Shown here in pieces: positions 46,320 through 57,400 of a stretch of 64,000 nucleotides of DNA. Every line of letters begins with the position of its first letter. The first letter of the stretch is position 1. The notes beneath the pieces are model-generated. The model worked only from the letters and a program-made list of their open reading frames with translations. It was not told the DNA's origin and did not search any database. Origin of the DNA: Oegoconia quadripuncta (taxonomy: Eukaryota; Arthropoda; Insecta; Lepidoptera; Autostichidae); NCBI GenBank assembly GCA_949316235.1, contig OX438743.1, forward strand, positions 32,767,242-32,831,241, in the 5' to 3' direction. The translations under genes and the position numbers were made by a program.

Positions 46320-46457
46320 ATTACATAATTTCATCGTTATCGTCATCGGTTACGTTTAGACATTTGACTGGTTGGGTCATTGCTCGCTGGGTAATTTGAC
46401 GGTTTCTCATTGGTCAACTTAATCGATGACAATACCGATGAAGCTATATAATCTAAG
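46320..46457. mobile_element. MITE, copy 1 of a pair
   Basis: The left end 'ttacataatttcatcgttat' plus 'cgtcatcgg' is mirrored by the right end 'cgatgacaataccgatgaag'. It is about 137 bp long. It shares the whole sequence, about 90% by eye, with 52998-53134. Confidence 0.8.
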
Positions 46458-47214
46458 GGTTGGTCCTCAAGAATTTGATGATTTTGTCATCGACTCGCTA
46501 AGAAGATGAATCAATGCGAATAATAATATTGCTTTATTAATGCAAAAGTGAGTATTTTGTCCTTCCTTTAGGTAACTAAGAAGCATTAGGTATTGTAACA
46601 AAATTTTTTGGACAAGAATAATGAAAAGTTTAGAAAAGGAGTTAGGAGGCTAGTTTCACCAAATTGAAAATAAAACAATTCAACTCGACTAATATAACCG
46701 CAGTATTATTCATCTTTCACTGATGGAGCAACAAACAATATATTCTCCCGCATTTGTAACGTATAAACTATGAATCAATATTGTGAGTCATAATATTTCT
46801 TACATCGCATTCCAATATAATATGTGCTATTTCCATGTAGAGCAAATAGGCTTAAGTAACAATTAACTTACATAATTACGTTCCTATTGTTAGTCGCATG
46901 CGCTTGCGCATAACCCATGTCATCAAAGATTGTTAATTCCTTGGCTCGCGTGAGGTAAAGCTAGGGTGGTCACTGTCACTAATGGACGCATACTTTGGAA
47001 CAATCAAGATAAAGATAACATTACTTCAATGTAAAGAACGTATAATTGAATTCTTCATAGGAACAGAATAATTTATGTTATAGTATGGATTTGCTATGAA
47101 ATAGAAAATTGTGTTCGAAACATTAGAAGTAAGTAATAAACCCACCTAAATCACATTTCTTTGTGATGGCGATTTCTAATATGCGAATAATTTATTTCTA
47201 GAGTATTTTTTATA

Positions 47215-47452
47215 AATAGATAAATATTTAGGACACTTACACCAATACCTAGTTCCAACTTCAGCACAGTTTGTACTATGGATTCTGGATGTCGCATAAA
47301 TATACGAGTACATAAATATTTATATCAATATCCATAACTCGGGAATAAATGTTAGTATTTTTCACACAAACATTTTTAGAATTCGAATCCGCAACCGTTG
47401 GTTTTATTCACAGGGTCACTATCCACTACACCAATCGGTCATCATATGTTTA
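47215..47452 (-). mobile_element. tRNA-SINE copy (family 3)
   Basis: The reverse complement of the 15688-15965 element over nearly all its length: 'agttccaacttcagcacagt', 'tatccataactcgggaataa', a B box in 'attcgaatccgcaaccgttg' and the A-box side 'ctacaccaatcggtcatcat'. Its 3' tail is short. Confidence 0.65.
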
Positions 47453-47849
47453 TGTATTTATTTATTGAACTCCAACGCATTTTTTTATTTTCGTCAGCTG
47501 GTTTCTAGTTTTAGCCATTTTTGATGAAAATGGGTTCAGCCGGGTCGAAAGTATTTAACTTTTAACACATGTGATTTCTTTATTAGTCTCTAGGTGGTTT
47601 TATAAATTTTCAATTTATTTAATGAGAATCTTTAATTGATATTAGTTTTGTTGTAGTTAGTAGTTTTAAAAATATTTTGTAATTAACTATGTGTAAGTAT
47701 AAAGAAAAAATAAAAAAATTATAATTTGCGACGCCCTCTTAACTCATTGTCAAGTTCATCTTAGTTCATTTTATTAACACGAACCTAATAAATTTTAAAA
47801 TGCAATTTGTAAAACATGATAATAGTAAAGTATAATATCATAGTTTAAC

Positions 47850-48065
47850 TACTGAATAAACAACGTGCTCTAATTCTGCCGTTACGCATCCATGTTAATA
47901 CGAGTAGCTTGGTTGTATTCCGGCTGTTAAAGATAAGATAGCCATTTCCTCCAATAAGGGAGTTCCGTCTGATTAAAGGCCTACCTGGGGTCAAGGCCTT
48001 GAGCACTGGCGCCGCTCGTAAAAAAATCATTGTCTCGCTAAATAAACGTTCCTGTTTTTCATGTG
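47850..48065. repeat. Repeat-like segment, possibly SINE family 2 related
   Basis: 'ggttgtattccggctgttaa' and 'agataagatagccatttcct' resemble the reversed family 2 body ('gttatctgagataagacagcc'), followed by a GC-richer 'aaggcctacctggggtcaag' block. The relationship is weak. Confidence 0.35.
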
Positions 48066-48889
48066 ACATTCTGGTTTTTATTATAATAATAAATAGAAAC
48101 TTATTAAATATGTGTTTATTTGTATGGTAGAGAATTTATGTTTTTCAAATAAATCGACTAAGGAAATAAAAATACAAATTACCCCTTAAGATTAAATTAT
48201 CAAAGATTTAATTATTCGTATTTTATAATATATATTTGTGCAAAATTTTAAGTAAAATGACTAGGGAAAAAAATTAACCCAACTTTTTCTCCTATTTTGC
48301 GCCTTTAAAGTTCTGAATTTAGAGAAATATTAGTTATAGTTGACAAACTCATAAATGAGAACTCTACTGTCCAAAGATATTTGTCTGTCAAATTTAGTTC
48401 CCTCTTTAAATTTAGTAATATAGATGCCGTTAATAATAATAATAATATTAGTTGTGACTATTAGTTATTATGATAATATCTTATCTTTTCATACAAGTAG
48501 TTTCAAGCAATAAGTTATAAAGAGTAAATTAAACACCAGCAGCAAAATTAGTTACGCGTTATAGATAACGCATAAAAACCATACGAATGCCGCGTGGAGA
48601 TACGTCTACATACGACTTTCTATGCGGTATATGTGATTATAACTTTTTGTGACGGACATTCCAACAATCCGACGCGGGTGTCGTTGCTAAACAATCTACG
48701 ACTGGATAATATATACTAGGGCTGCACCGTAAAAAATAAATTGAAAATTTCAATATAATACAAATGTCCAAAACGTCAAACATCAAAAAGGTCAAAAATA
48801 TTCATTAAATTTTTTTTTATTCATTTGGTGACAATAATCTCTGGGGCAGCTCCCTGCCCGAGCAACCACCCGGAGTACTAGGTAATAAC

Positions 48890-48948
48890 TATACAGGGTG
48901 AAATCGATTTCGTGTAATTCCCTGAAATTATATACTGCTGCTTATCTA
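48890..48948. repeat. Terminal fragment of the TACAGGGTG foldback family
   Basis: 'tatacagggtgaaatcgatt' and 'tcgtgtaattccctg' match the left end of the element at 63601 ('tatacggggtgaaatttaat', 'tcgtgtaattcctg'). Only the end is present. Confidence 0.55.
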
Positions 48949-49964
48949 CTGCTTATAGAATATGACTATCTTTTCGCTCGTAACTAATTCCCCGTGGATA
49001 AAAAGACTTGGCTCTTTGGTCTTCGAACCCTTTGCCTATCCAAGAGTAAAAACTTTACAAACACAATCAATTTTTATCTTTCTTTACCACGGTCACAGTC
49101 CACAGAATACATTACTTTTAGCAGTAATCATTGATTTATATGCTATAGATTTGGTCCTGGGAACAAATCTTTTTCGCACTTTTCTTAGTAGATAAAACAG
49201 CGCCATCTCTTAGAATCCTCGAGAACTAATAGGACTGCTGAGAATAAATGTCCAAAACCAACACTGCGTGCAACCAAAACCTTTTTTTAGTCTGTGCTCG
49301 ATCATAACCTATAAAAGTGGAAGAAAAATTTACATTGATTAAAAATATGACTTTTACGGGTAATATTTTATGTTTGTTATATTTAATACACGCTTTTTTG
49401 GTCCCTTTTCTAGTGCATTTTTTACAATATAAATCAGCATTTGATACGACAGTGAGCGAACGATTTCGGTGTATGGCTTAGTTCCCATTGGTTACAAACT
49501 CCCGTTTTTACACCAATCAATGAAGTGGTGCCATTTTAATTATTTCAACGACCTAGTCCATAAGCAGTATAACCACAGATTACCAATAAGTTACTGTATA
49601 ACTCTATGAAGTCTATAGCAGTACTGGTCGAACGCTACATGCCATAAAACAGAAGTTGAACGTTTTTGAAATAAAAATTTTAATTTTGATTATTATTTTT
49701 TTTTTCATTCCTTACCCTAAGTGTTAATCCGGATTTAATTCAATATTATGTGTAAAAATTCCTAAAACTACCTTTACATGTTGATTAATGATTATATAAT
49801 CTATAACATACAAGAAATTCAAACAGATTACAGTCAGAAAATTGTATAAAGATGAGCTTATCTCGATAGAGATCTCTTCAAATCCACCCTCCTATTATAA
49901 TACCTACTATCGATATGTAGTAATTTCTCATAAAAGTTATAATAAATGTTCTTGAAGCGCTATC

Positions 49965-50035
49965 TACTTCCACACTAAGCAACTACGCTTGTATACCGAA
50001 CCAGCTAGTTGATATAGGTACTACACAAATACCTT
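49965..50035 (-). repeat. tRNA-SINE fragment (family 3)
   Basis: 'ctacttccacactaagcaac' and 'ttgtataccgaaccagctag' are the reversed 3' body of family 3. Confidence 0.45.
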
Positions 50036-50209
50036 TTTTTGAAAGTTTATACGTATTACATAATAGATAGCTTTACTAATAAATAACATAACAATTTCAT
50101 AACTATTGTGGATAATGCCGATAGTATTTTCATTCAATAGTATCGATATTCTTAATGTTTCTCAAGGTCAACTATCGATTATGAAATAATTTATTAATCC
50201 CAGATGAAA

Positions 50210-50400
50210 GCAAAGGGTGTTGTGTGTAAGGACGTATCTCAGTAATGCGTATAGTCCGATTTGAGTGCCCTTTTTTATATGACAGACTAAACAATTGGAC
50301 AGGTTCTTAGCCATATTTGATGCAAATCGGTTAAACCGTTTCAAAGATATTTAGCTTCTACACAGTTTTTTGGTGTATAGTCTTTCGAGGGTTTTCTAAT
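50210..50400 (-). repeat. Dispersed repeat, reverse copy of the 5505/11040 family
   Basis: 'tgcaaatcggttaaaccgtt', 'tcaaagatatttagcttcta' and 'tctttcgagggttttc' correspond in reverse order to the blocks of 11040-11225. Confidence 0.5.
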
Positions 50401-51028
50401 TTTTTTTTATACTTAAGTTGAACCCAGAGATACGCTCTTACCCATGCTTCGATAAGACATTTAACTTTGAATGTTTTGAGGTCTACCTGAAGGACATAAT
50501 CATGTGTTCCATCAATGTTGTCGGGTGTTTTCTAGATGTTCAGTGTATAGTTATTTACTTTATTTATTTCTGTGTTGTATTGTATAATCATAAAAATTTA
50601 CTTGAAGTAGCATCGAATCCAGCTTCCACAATTCCATTATATTACAATTCTCGTAGTAATAATTATTCAAATTAAAACAGCTATACTCTACTTTGCTTTG
50701 TCAACAGAATAATAGATATTACTGACACGGACTTGACTTTTGTATAGAAGAATACAATGCTTTAAACTTGTCAACAGGACTGTTAAGAACACATACAAAT
50801 TATGGTACGGTACGAGTGTACGTTTCATAGAACATCCTAATGTGAAGCTACCATGTAATCATGTAACAATCCGCAACTAGCATTGCCATTATTTTATTAT
50901 GAACAAAGCCAGTGAAACGACTTCGCAACCAAGTCAACAGGGTGTGACCGCATCTTGGACTCAACCATTGTTTCGCATCCTATCAAATTGTCATCCAAAC
51001 CGCCCCCTACCTTCCAGCCTTTATTTTT

Positions 51029-51035
51029 TATAAAG
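51029..51035 (+). promoter_or_regulatory. TATA box of the secreted-protein gene
   Basis: TATAAAG, about 30 nt before a plausible start site near 51060 and 110 nt before the ATG at 51139. The predicted 5' UTR is uninterrupted and AT-rich. Confidence 0.5.
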
Positions 51036-51138
51036 TAAACTGCATGAGCTCGTGCCGCTTCAATGTGACATCTACCGCAACACATTTTGTGTTCTTTTGT
51101 GATTTTGTGCTTGTGATTTGTACCTATAGTGAAGTAAA

Positions 51139-51435
51139 ATGTGGTCAATAAATTTGATGTTGTCTTATCAAATTATAGCTGTTTTCATTACTAATAAACA
51201 AGGTGCATGTAATCCCATTGCGACAAATTTTAATGACCGCATAAGGGATTATTCTGTGAAGAGCGATCATGATACTGTAAGTCATTATCACTGAATTCCA
51301 AAATTAGTTCTAAACAACGTTACAATAAGATACATTAATTGTTCTCAGAATTCAACAAATGTGAGGACCTTGCAAAAAGAGGATTTAAGCAGATACGCAA
51401 ATTTTTCGCCGATTCACAACCCGATTAGATTTAAG
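51139..51435 (+). CDS. N-terminal exons of the secreted-protein gene
   Basis: Exon 1 (51139-51276, 46 codons) carries the ATG and signal peptide and ends at ACT/gtaagt. A 72-bp intron ending in ttctcag separates it from exon 2 (51349-51435, 29 codons: '[20 protein letters not shown]..'), which ends AAG/gtgggt. Both exons are in phase 0. Linkage to the exon at 57144 rests on phase and on the absence of competing exons, so it is less certain than the two exons themselves. Confidence 0.55.
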
Positions 51436-54400
51436 GTGGGTCTTTCACTTTATAATATTTACCTACTAATGACGCCTTTGTGGCTCAATATACAGGATAA
51501 ATTTGAATTCGTGTAATTTCTATTAACTGGAGACGCCACACTTTATTACGAACAACCTTTTCGTCATAGTACATTTTTGAAAATCTAAGTTATGTCAAAA
51601 AAAATATAGCATCATTTAGGAAAAATAGTGATAAACATGATGTTAATACAAGAAATAAAGATAAACTTGCAGGTCACATAAGTCGCCTCCGCAAAGTTAG
51701 TAATTCATTCAAAGGGTTACGTATACGCTTTTTCAATAAGTTCCAGTTAATATACAAAATCTTCCTCTCAATAAATTTAAATATACTATAAAACAGAAAC
51801 TTATTAACAAAGCATATTATAAAATATCAGACTATTTAGATGATAATCATCCTTGGACATAGATCGTTTGCATGCCAGGCTACTTCACAATTAATAATGA
51901 AATATAAAACCTTTATGTAAAATCAAACCTAATTTTAAAAGAGCAACCCTTCGAGTTTCTTGCTTGTTCTTCTCAGGGGAAAATTGCATTTTGAACAAGC
52001 CGTAGCTTAAAAAAATGACTATTTTAAGTGTACCTTAAGTCTGTTTTAAGTGACCTACAAAATAAAGCATTTTTGACTTTGACTTTCCCGAAGGAACCAT
52101 AGTCGAATGCGATCAAAAAATTTTCGATTACCCACATGAAAAGTAAACCATTCTGAAACCTCCTTTAGTATGGAAGTCCAACAGTTTTCAGCTGGTGACT
52201 CCACTCGTGATTACGAGCAACTTTCCACTAGGAACCATAGCCGAATTCAATCGTAAATTGTTGGACTTCCATACTAAAGGAGGTTTCAGAATGGTTTACT
52301 TTGTAATCCAAAATTTTAGTTGGGATTTCCAAGTGATAGCTACTTTCTTCTTTTCGTGTCTATGGCGGGCACCAGTAAATGTTTAAAATTTTTGGAGCCC
52401 AGAAGGTAAGGCCGGTGTGTGGCCTTACCTTCTGGGCTCCAAAAATTTTAAACATTTACTGGTGCCACTTGAAGACCTATACATATACAATGCCAATGAC
52501 AGTGTTATTAAAGGTACTTTTATCCTATGAAAATTTTTTTTTGTCTGTAGTGCATAAAAAAGACGCCCTGGAATACTAACTATCGTCAAGTAAAAGATCT
52601 CAAGTGGGTCATTAACTCGGCAGGTTCTAGTATGCTTATAATAATTAAATAAGAATACTTAAAGCGACTGCAATTAAAGCAAGTTACTAGGGCAGTGTTT
52701 AGTACATTTGAAATGCAGTTTATGATCAGCGACAGACAGGAACATTGGCTGATGGTGGGAATACCTATCTCCGACGTAGCTCACATTCTTGATAAACTTG
52801 GCCGAACGGAAACATGATTCAACCAACATTCGATACGATGCCATTATGAATTTACGAATGATATTATTACACAAACAATGCTGTGTGAAATAAACTTCAG
52901 AGACAACACTATAATCAGTCGTTTTATTGGAGTTTTACATATTAGGGTTCCGTATCATGAAAGGAAAAGAGGAACCCTCATAGGATCAGGGGTTCTATTA
53001 CATAATTTCATTGTTATCGTCATCGGTTACGTTTAAACATGTGATTGGTTGGTTCATTGCTCGCTCGGTAATTTGACGGTTTCTCATTGGTCAACGTAAT
53101 CGATGACGATACCGATGAAGTTACATAATGTAAGGGCAGTTTCATTGTCCGTATGTCTGTCAAGACCCTTTATCTTAAGAGCGTGTGAAAATAGCAAGTT
53201 AAAATTAAAAAAAAATACTTGGGTCTGTAGTCGCTTGGAGATGTAAAAAAATGAAGCAACGTCAACGCAATTAAAAAATACGGAAATTCATGCTGCATAT
53301 TTGACAATTAAAAAAAGAAAAGATAACCAAATAATAAACTTACATAACATATATTACATATATCTACTACGAAATATATACATAACATATTATATACAAA
53401 TCACATATTTTATATATATAGTATATACACACATTATAAACCTACATACACTTAATAATATCACGAAATTTGGGAGAGGTTTTAGCCTTTTCTTAAATAC
53501 TGCAATTGAATGGCTGTCCTGAATCAATTTTGGTAGTTTATTCATATTATATTTTTTTCATTTTTTATCCCGATAAAGTGAGTAGTTCCCGCGGGATAAA
53601 CAAATTTTCGCGTTTGAATCTGTTAGATAGAAGTTGCAATTTGCGACTTACTAGCAGTACTTACATACTATATGAAGTAAGTTGACACGTGCCTGACACG
53701 CACGTGGCCGGAAATCCTTTTAGAAGTCAATTCCTATCTATTTTTAAAAGCTTTGTTATTAAAAAATATTCAAGAGGCCATTGAGAAGTTGAAATATAAA
53801 TCTCTGTAGTTGCCACTGTAGAAACTCAAAAATCAGTAACGTTACCGAAACTAGTTAGATAAGCCCGGAATAATTAAATGTGGCAATGCGGCCGCTCTGG
53901 CGAAGAATTGGCAAAGTATTCTCTATGGTAAGCGCTCTTCTTGATTCGTCGTTATATTCTCATGTTACACAGTTCAGAATTTTTATGGTCTATCATATTT
54001 ATTATATTATTTACTAGCTTTCCGCCCGTAGCTGCCTGCGTGGAATAACTGTATCGCGGAAATTTGTATATCCCGCGAGAACTACTCACTTTATCGGGAT
54101 AAAAATATCCTATGCCTTAATCAAGAGTTAAAAAAGAGTTAGTACCCCAGGAGGGTACCAGCACTGCTGGAGAATCCCTCATCGCTCAGGCTGCCCTATT
54201 TATTCTGGGGTGGACACCTTCCTCAAAGGCCGGCAACGCATCTGTGACCCTTTTGGTGTTGCGGGTGCCCATGGGCGGCGGTGATTGCTTTCCATCAGGT
54301 GACCCGCATGCTCGTTTGCCGCCCTCTCATATAAAAAAAAAAAAAAAAAATCAATTCATACAAATTCGTTCAGCCGTTTCGCCGTGATTGAGAAATAAAC

Positions 54401-57400
54401 AAACATCCAAACTTTCGCATTTATAATATTAGTTAGATTAGGGAGAGGAAAGCCGTTTTCAATTGAGCTCAGCCGTTTTGGCACTACAAAGCCATAACAA
54501 ACACAACACACGATAGACAAGTTTTAAACTTAGTGACCCTGTCATGCAAACCAACGTTTGCGGATTTGAATCCCGCGAGGAATATAGGCCTTCCCTCGTA
54601 CAATGCATACTCCCGTATGGGCCACAGTTCACCACGCTGCTTGCCCAAAGCGGGTTAGGGACTTCACATGTCCTTGAATTTTTATTTTTCGTAAGTTATA
54701 AGAATAAAATTCGTCATGATATACAAATCTCGCTCATTCACAAGGCAGACTCCTAAGAGCAGGACGAGTAAAAAACTCCGGGGTTGCTCTTTTTAATTAA
54801 GTATTTTTACAATTTATGATACGAAAAAGGAAATAATAGACTGAATATTACCGAGCGTGAACCGCCACACATTCTTATCATCTAGATAGTCAGAAATTTA
54901 CAATAGCCCATACATTCAATAATCTCAGATTCCGACGACATGTTGACGACTAATGATTGTAATTATATAACAAGATCATTAAATTCCCAGCATTCTTCAC
55001 ATTGTAACAGCTCTTCGGTGTAATTTGCTATTGTAACCTGGATCACACCATGCAACATAACTGAGAGTATTTTCCCGTGACGAGTCCGGCCTCGAACTCC
55101 ACCGTTAGTCAGATATCAGATCAGTTCTCGGTAACAATGAATAATGCTACCGAACCATAAGACAAGTTCGATAAAGAGATCAAAAAAGAATAGCACTTGA
55201 CTCATAATTTGAATAAAAATTATTACACTTGGCTCATAATGAACTCGTAAATTATACAAAAAGAGGGGTGTTTCAATTTTTGAGGCTTTTTCTGTCTATA
55301 TACCCATGTGTATGAATGTCTGACTGTGGCATTGTAGCGACAATACGGCTGAACCGATGATTTTGAGCGATCGTTCTTAGCTTTGTTTGATTTGTTTGAT
55401 GGAAGTCCGATCAGCCGTTTCGAGGATATTTAAGCTTTAAATTAATTTATTATTTATATGAATGCATTACAGATAAAATATATTACAGAAACTATGTCCA
55501 TAAATCCTATTTCTAAAAACAAAAGATTATACCTAAATAAAACACTGAATTACTCGTATAATAATAAAAATTTGCACGGGCGGAAGGGGCCCGAGTAGGC
55601 TGGCAGCATTGTCTCGTTGAATAGCGAGGCTAACCCTTTACGCTAAATAAAGATCAGCCTTCCGGTAGTGCCAAAATTAATCGTTTTGACGGAAGATGTT
55701 ATATGCCCACAGCATCTCGGGGGTTCCCAAATTTTCAATTTATGTGAATAGTTATTGGAAAAACAAAAATTTTTTAAACACGATTTCAATATAATAAAAA
55801 AATCAATACTTATAAAGATTAAATTACTCGAAATAATATTAAACCTTGTGCAAGGTTTTGAAATTGAACCTCATTAAAGTCATATAAAAAATCCCTTGCA
55901 ATTTTTTTATAATTATGTTATAATAAATAACGCTACAGTCAAAGCGATTCTAAAGAAAATATTTTAGTAATTGATGTTAAAGGATAAATAATCATGGGCA
56001 TGATATTATTATTTTAATAATCGTCACCGACAAGACGGTAACTCTTAAATAAATTGTTTAATTGACTTACACAAAATAACATCATGAACAGCCTTACCCC
56101 TCACTGGGAGAGGGTATGAGCCATAATACACCACGCGTGGCCATTGCGGATTGGCGGTTTTATGTCAGTCTAGTGGCCACCTATCAGTCAAGTGTTTGTG
56201 ATAGGCCTTCAATTGAAAACAACCGGGACCGATTATTTAACGTGACCTCCGAAGCCCTGAAATACTCGTATTAAAATGCTACTAGTGGTCATCCATCCAT
56301 GGAATGGACTGACTGTCCCAGAGTTTGCTTAACTTCGCGAATAGAAAACGAATAGCAAATGCGATTAAATAAAAAATTACATAATATTGTTATTCAATCT
56401 ATAGTAAACAGTAGATTTCCAACATTTTGTCTGTCTTGACCCTCCATCGGAAAAGGCACTTAAAGGTCGTGTGAAAAAAGGGCAGCACCCAAGGGCCAGA
56501 CGATCGTATCAAACCAACGCAGTGTTCCCTGAAGGACAGCGCTCTAATTGAATTTAATTATTCCGAGAACAGGAGTCCCTTTGAAATATTTAAGTTTGTA
56601 CAACCCTGATAAATGCTAAGTTATAATAATAAAGGGATGTGCAATGCATTACGCGATACGATGTAAAATAAAATTACTGTTTGAAAAGTTTAGTGTATAT
56701 AGTAATGCCAGCTATATCGATTCGTCGAAATAAGATTTTTGATTAAACGCGTAATCTTCAATGGCTTTTAAAGTTAGCAATAAATTGATTGAAGTGAAAG
56801 CCCATTGAAAATTGAAAAAGAAACTCATTAAAATTTAAGAAATCTCTCGCGCGTACTTATTGAAATTAATTAATTACTCTTCAGTTGATGATCCTCATTA
56901 TTGAATTTAATTAAACGAAATTCGTCGTACAAAACATGAATTCATTTTGCTTTTTTTAGGGAAATTATTTCTTTTTAATTTTTGAAATTAAATTATTTTG
57001 GTCTATAGAATAATGCACAAAAGTAACACATCTTCTTCCAAAATCCTTCTATATTTATTACCTCAATGCCCATTTCCCCCAAATGTTCAAATTTGTATTT
57101 AACAGTAATATTATGTAATATTTCATTCTAAGATTTTTTACAGGAAGTTCCAGACAATGCCCTCTCAAGTTCCAGTCACAGCCGGTTGCTCCATCACGAT
57201 CACTTAGGTGGGTTAAGGACATTCGTGAGCAAACTACAATACAATAACGTTTGGGAGCGTCTATTTATACTATGAATATAATATCATATACGGTTTAGAC
57301 GGTCCACGAATTATAGTTTAGTAAAGTAGTACAAGGAAAGGCGTAATGTAGAGAAGTGTGGAAAGGACTCCACCGACAATTAAATTGAAGAGAGAGAGTA

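Noticed and set aside
53301..53522. 73-codon plus-strand frame rich in Tyr and Ile
   Set aside because: It is translation of a simple 'catatat' AT-rich tract, not a protein.
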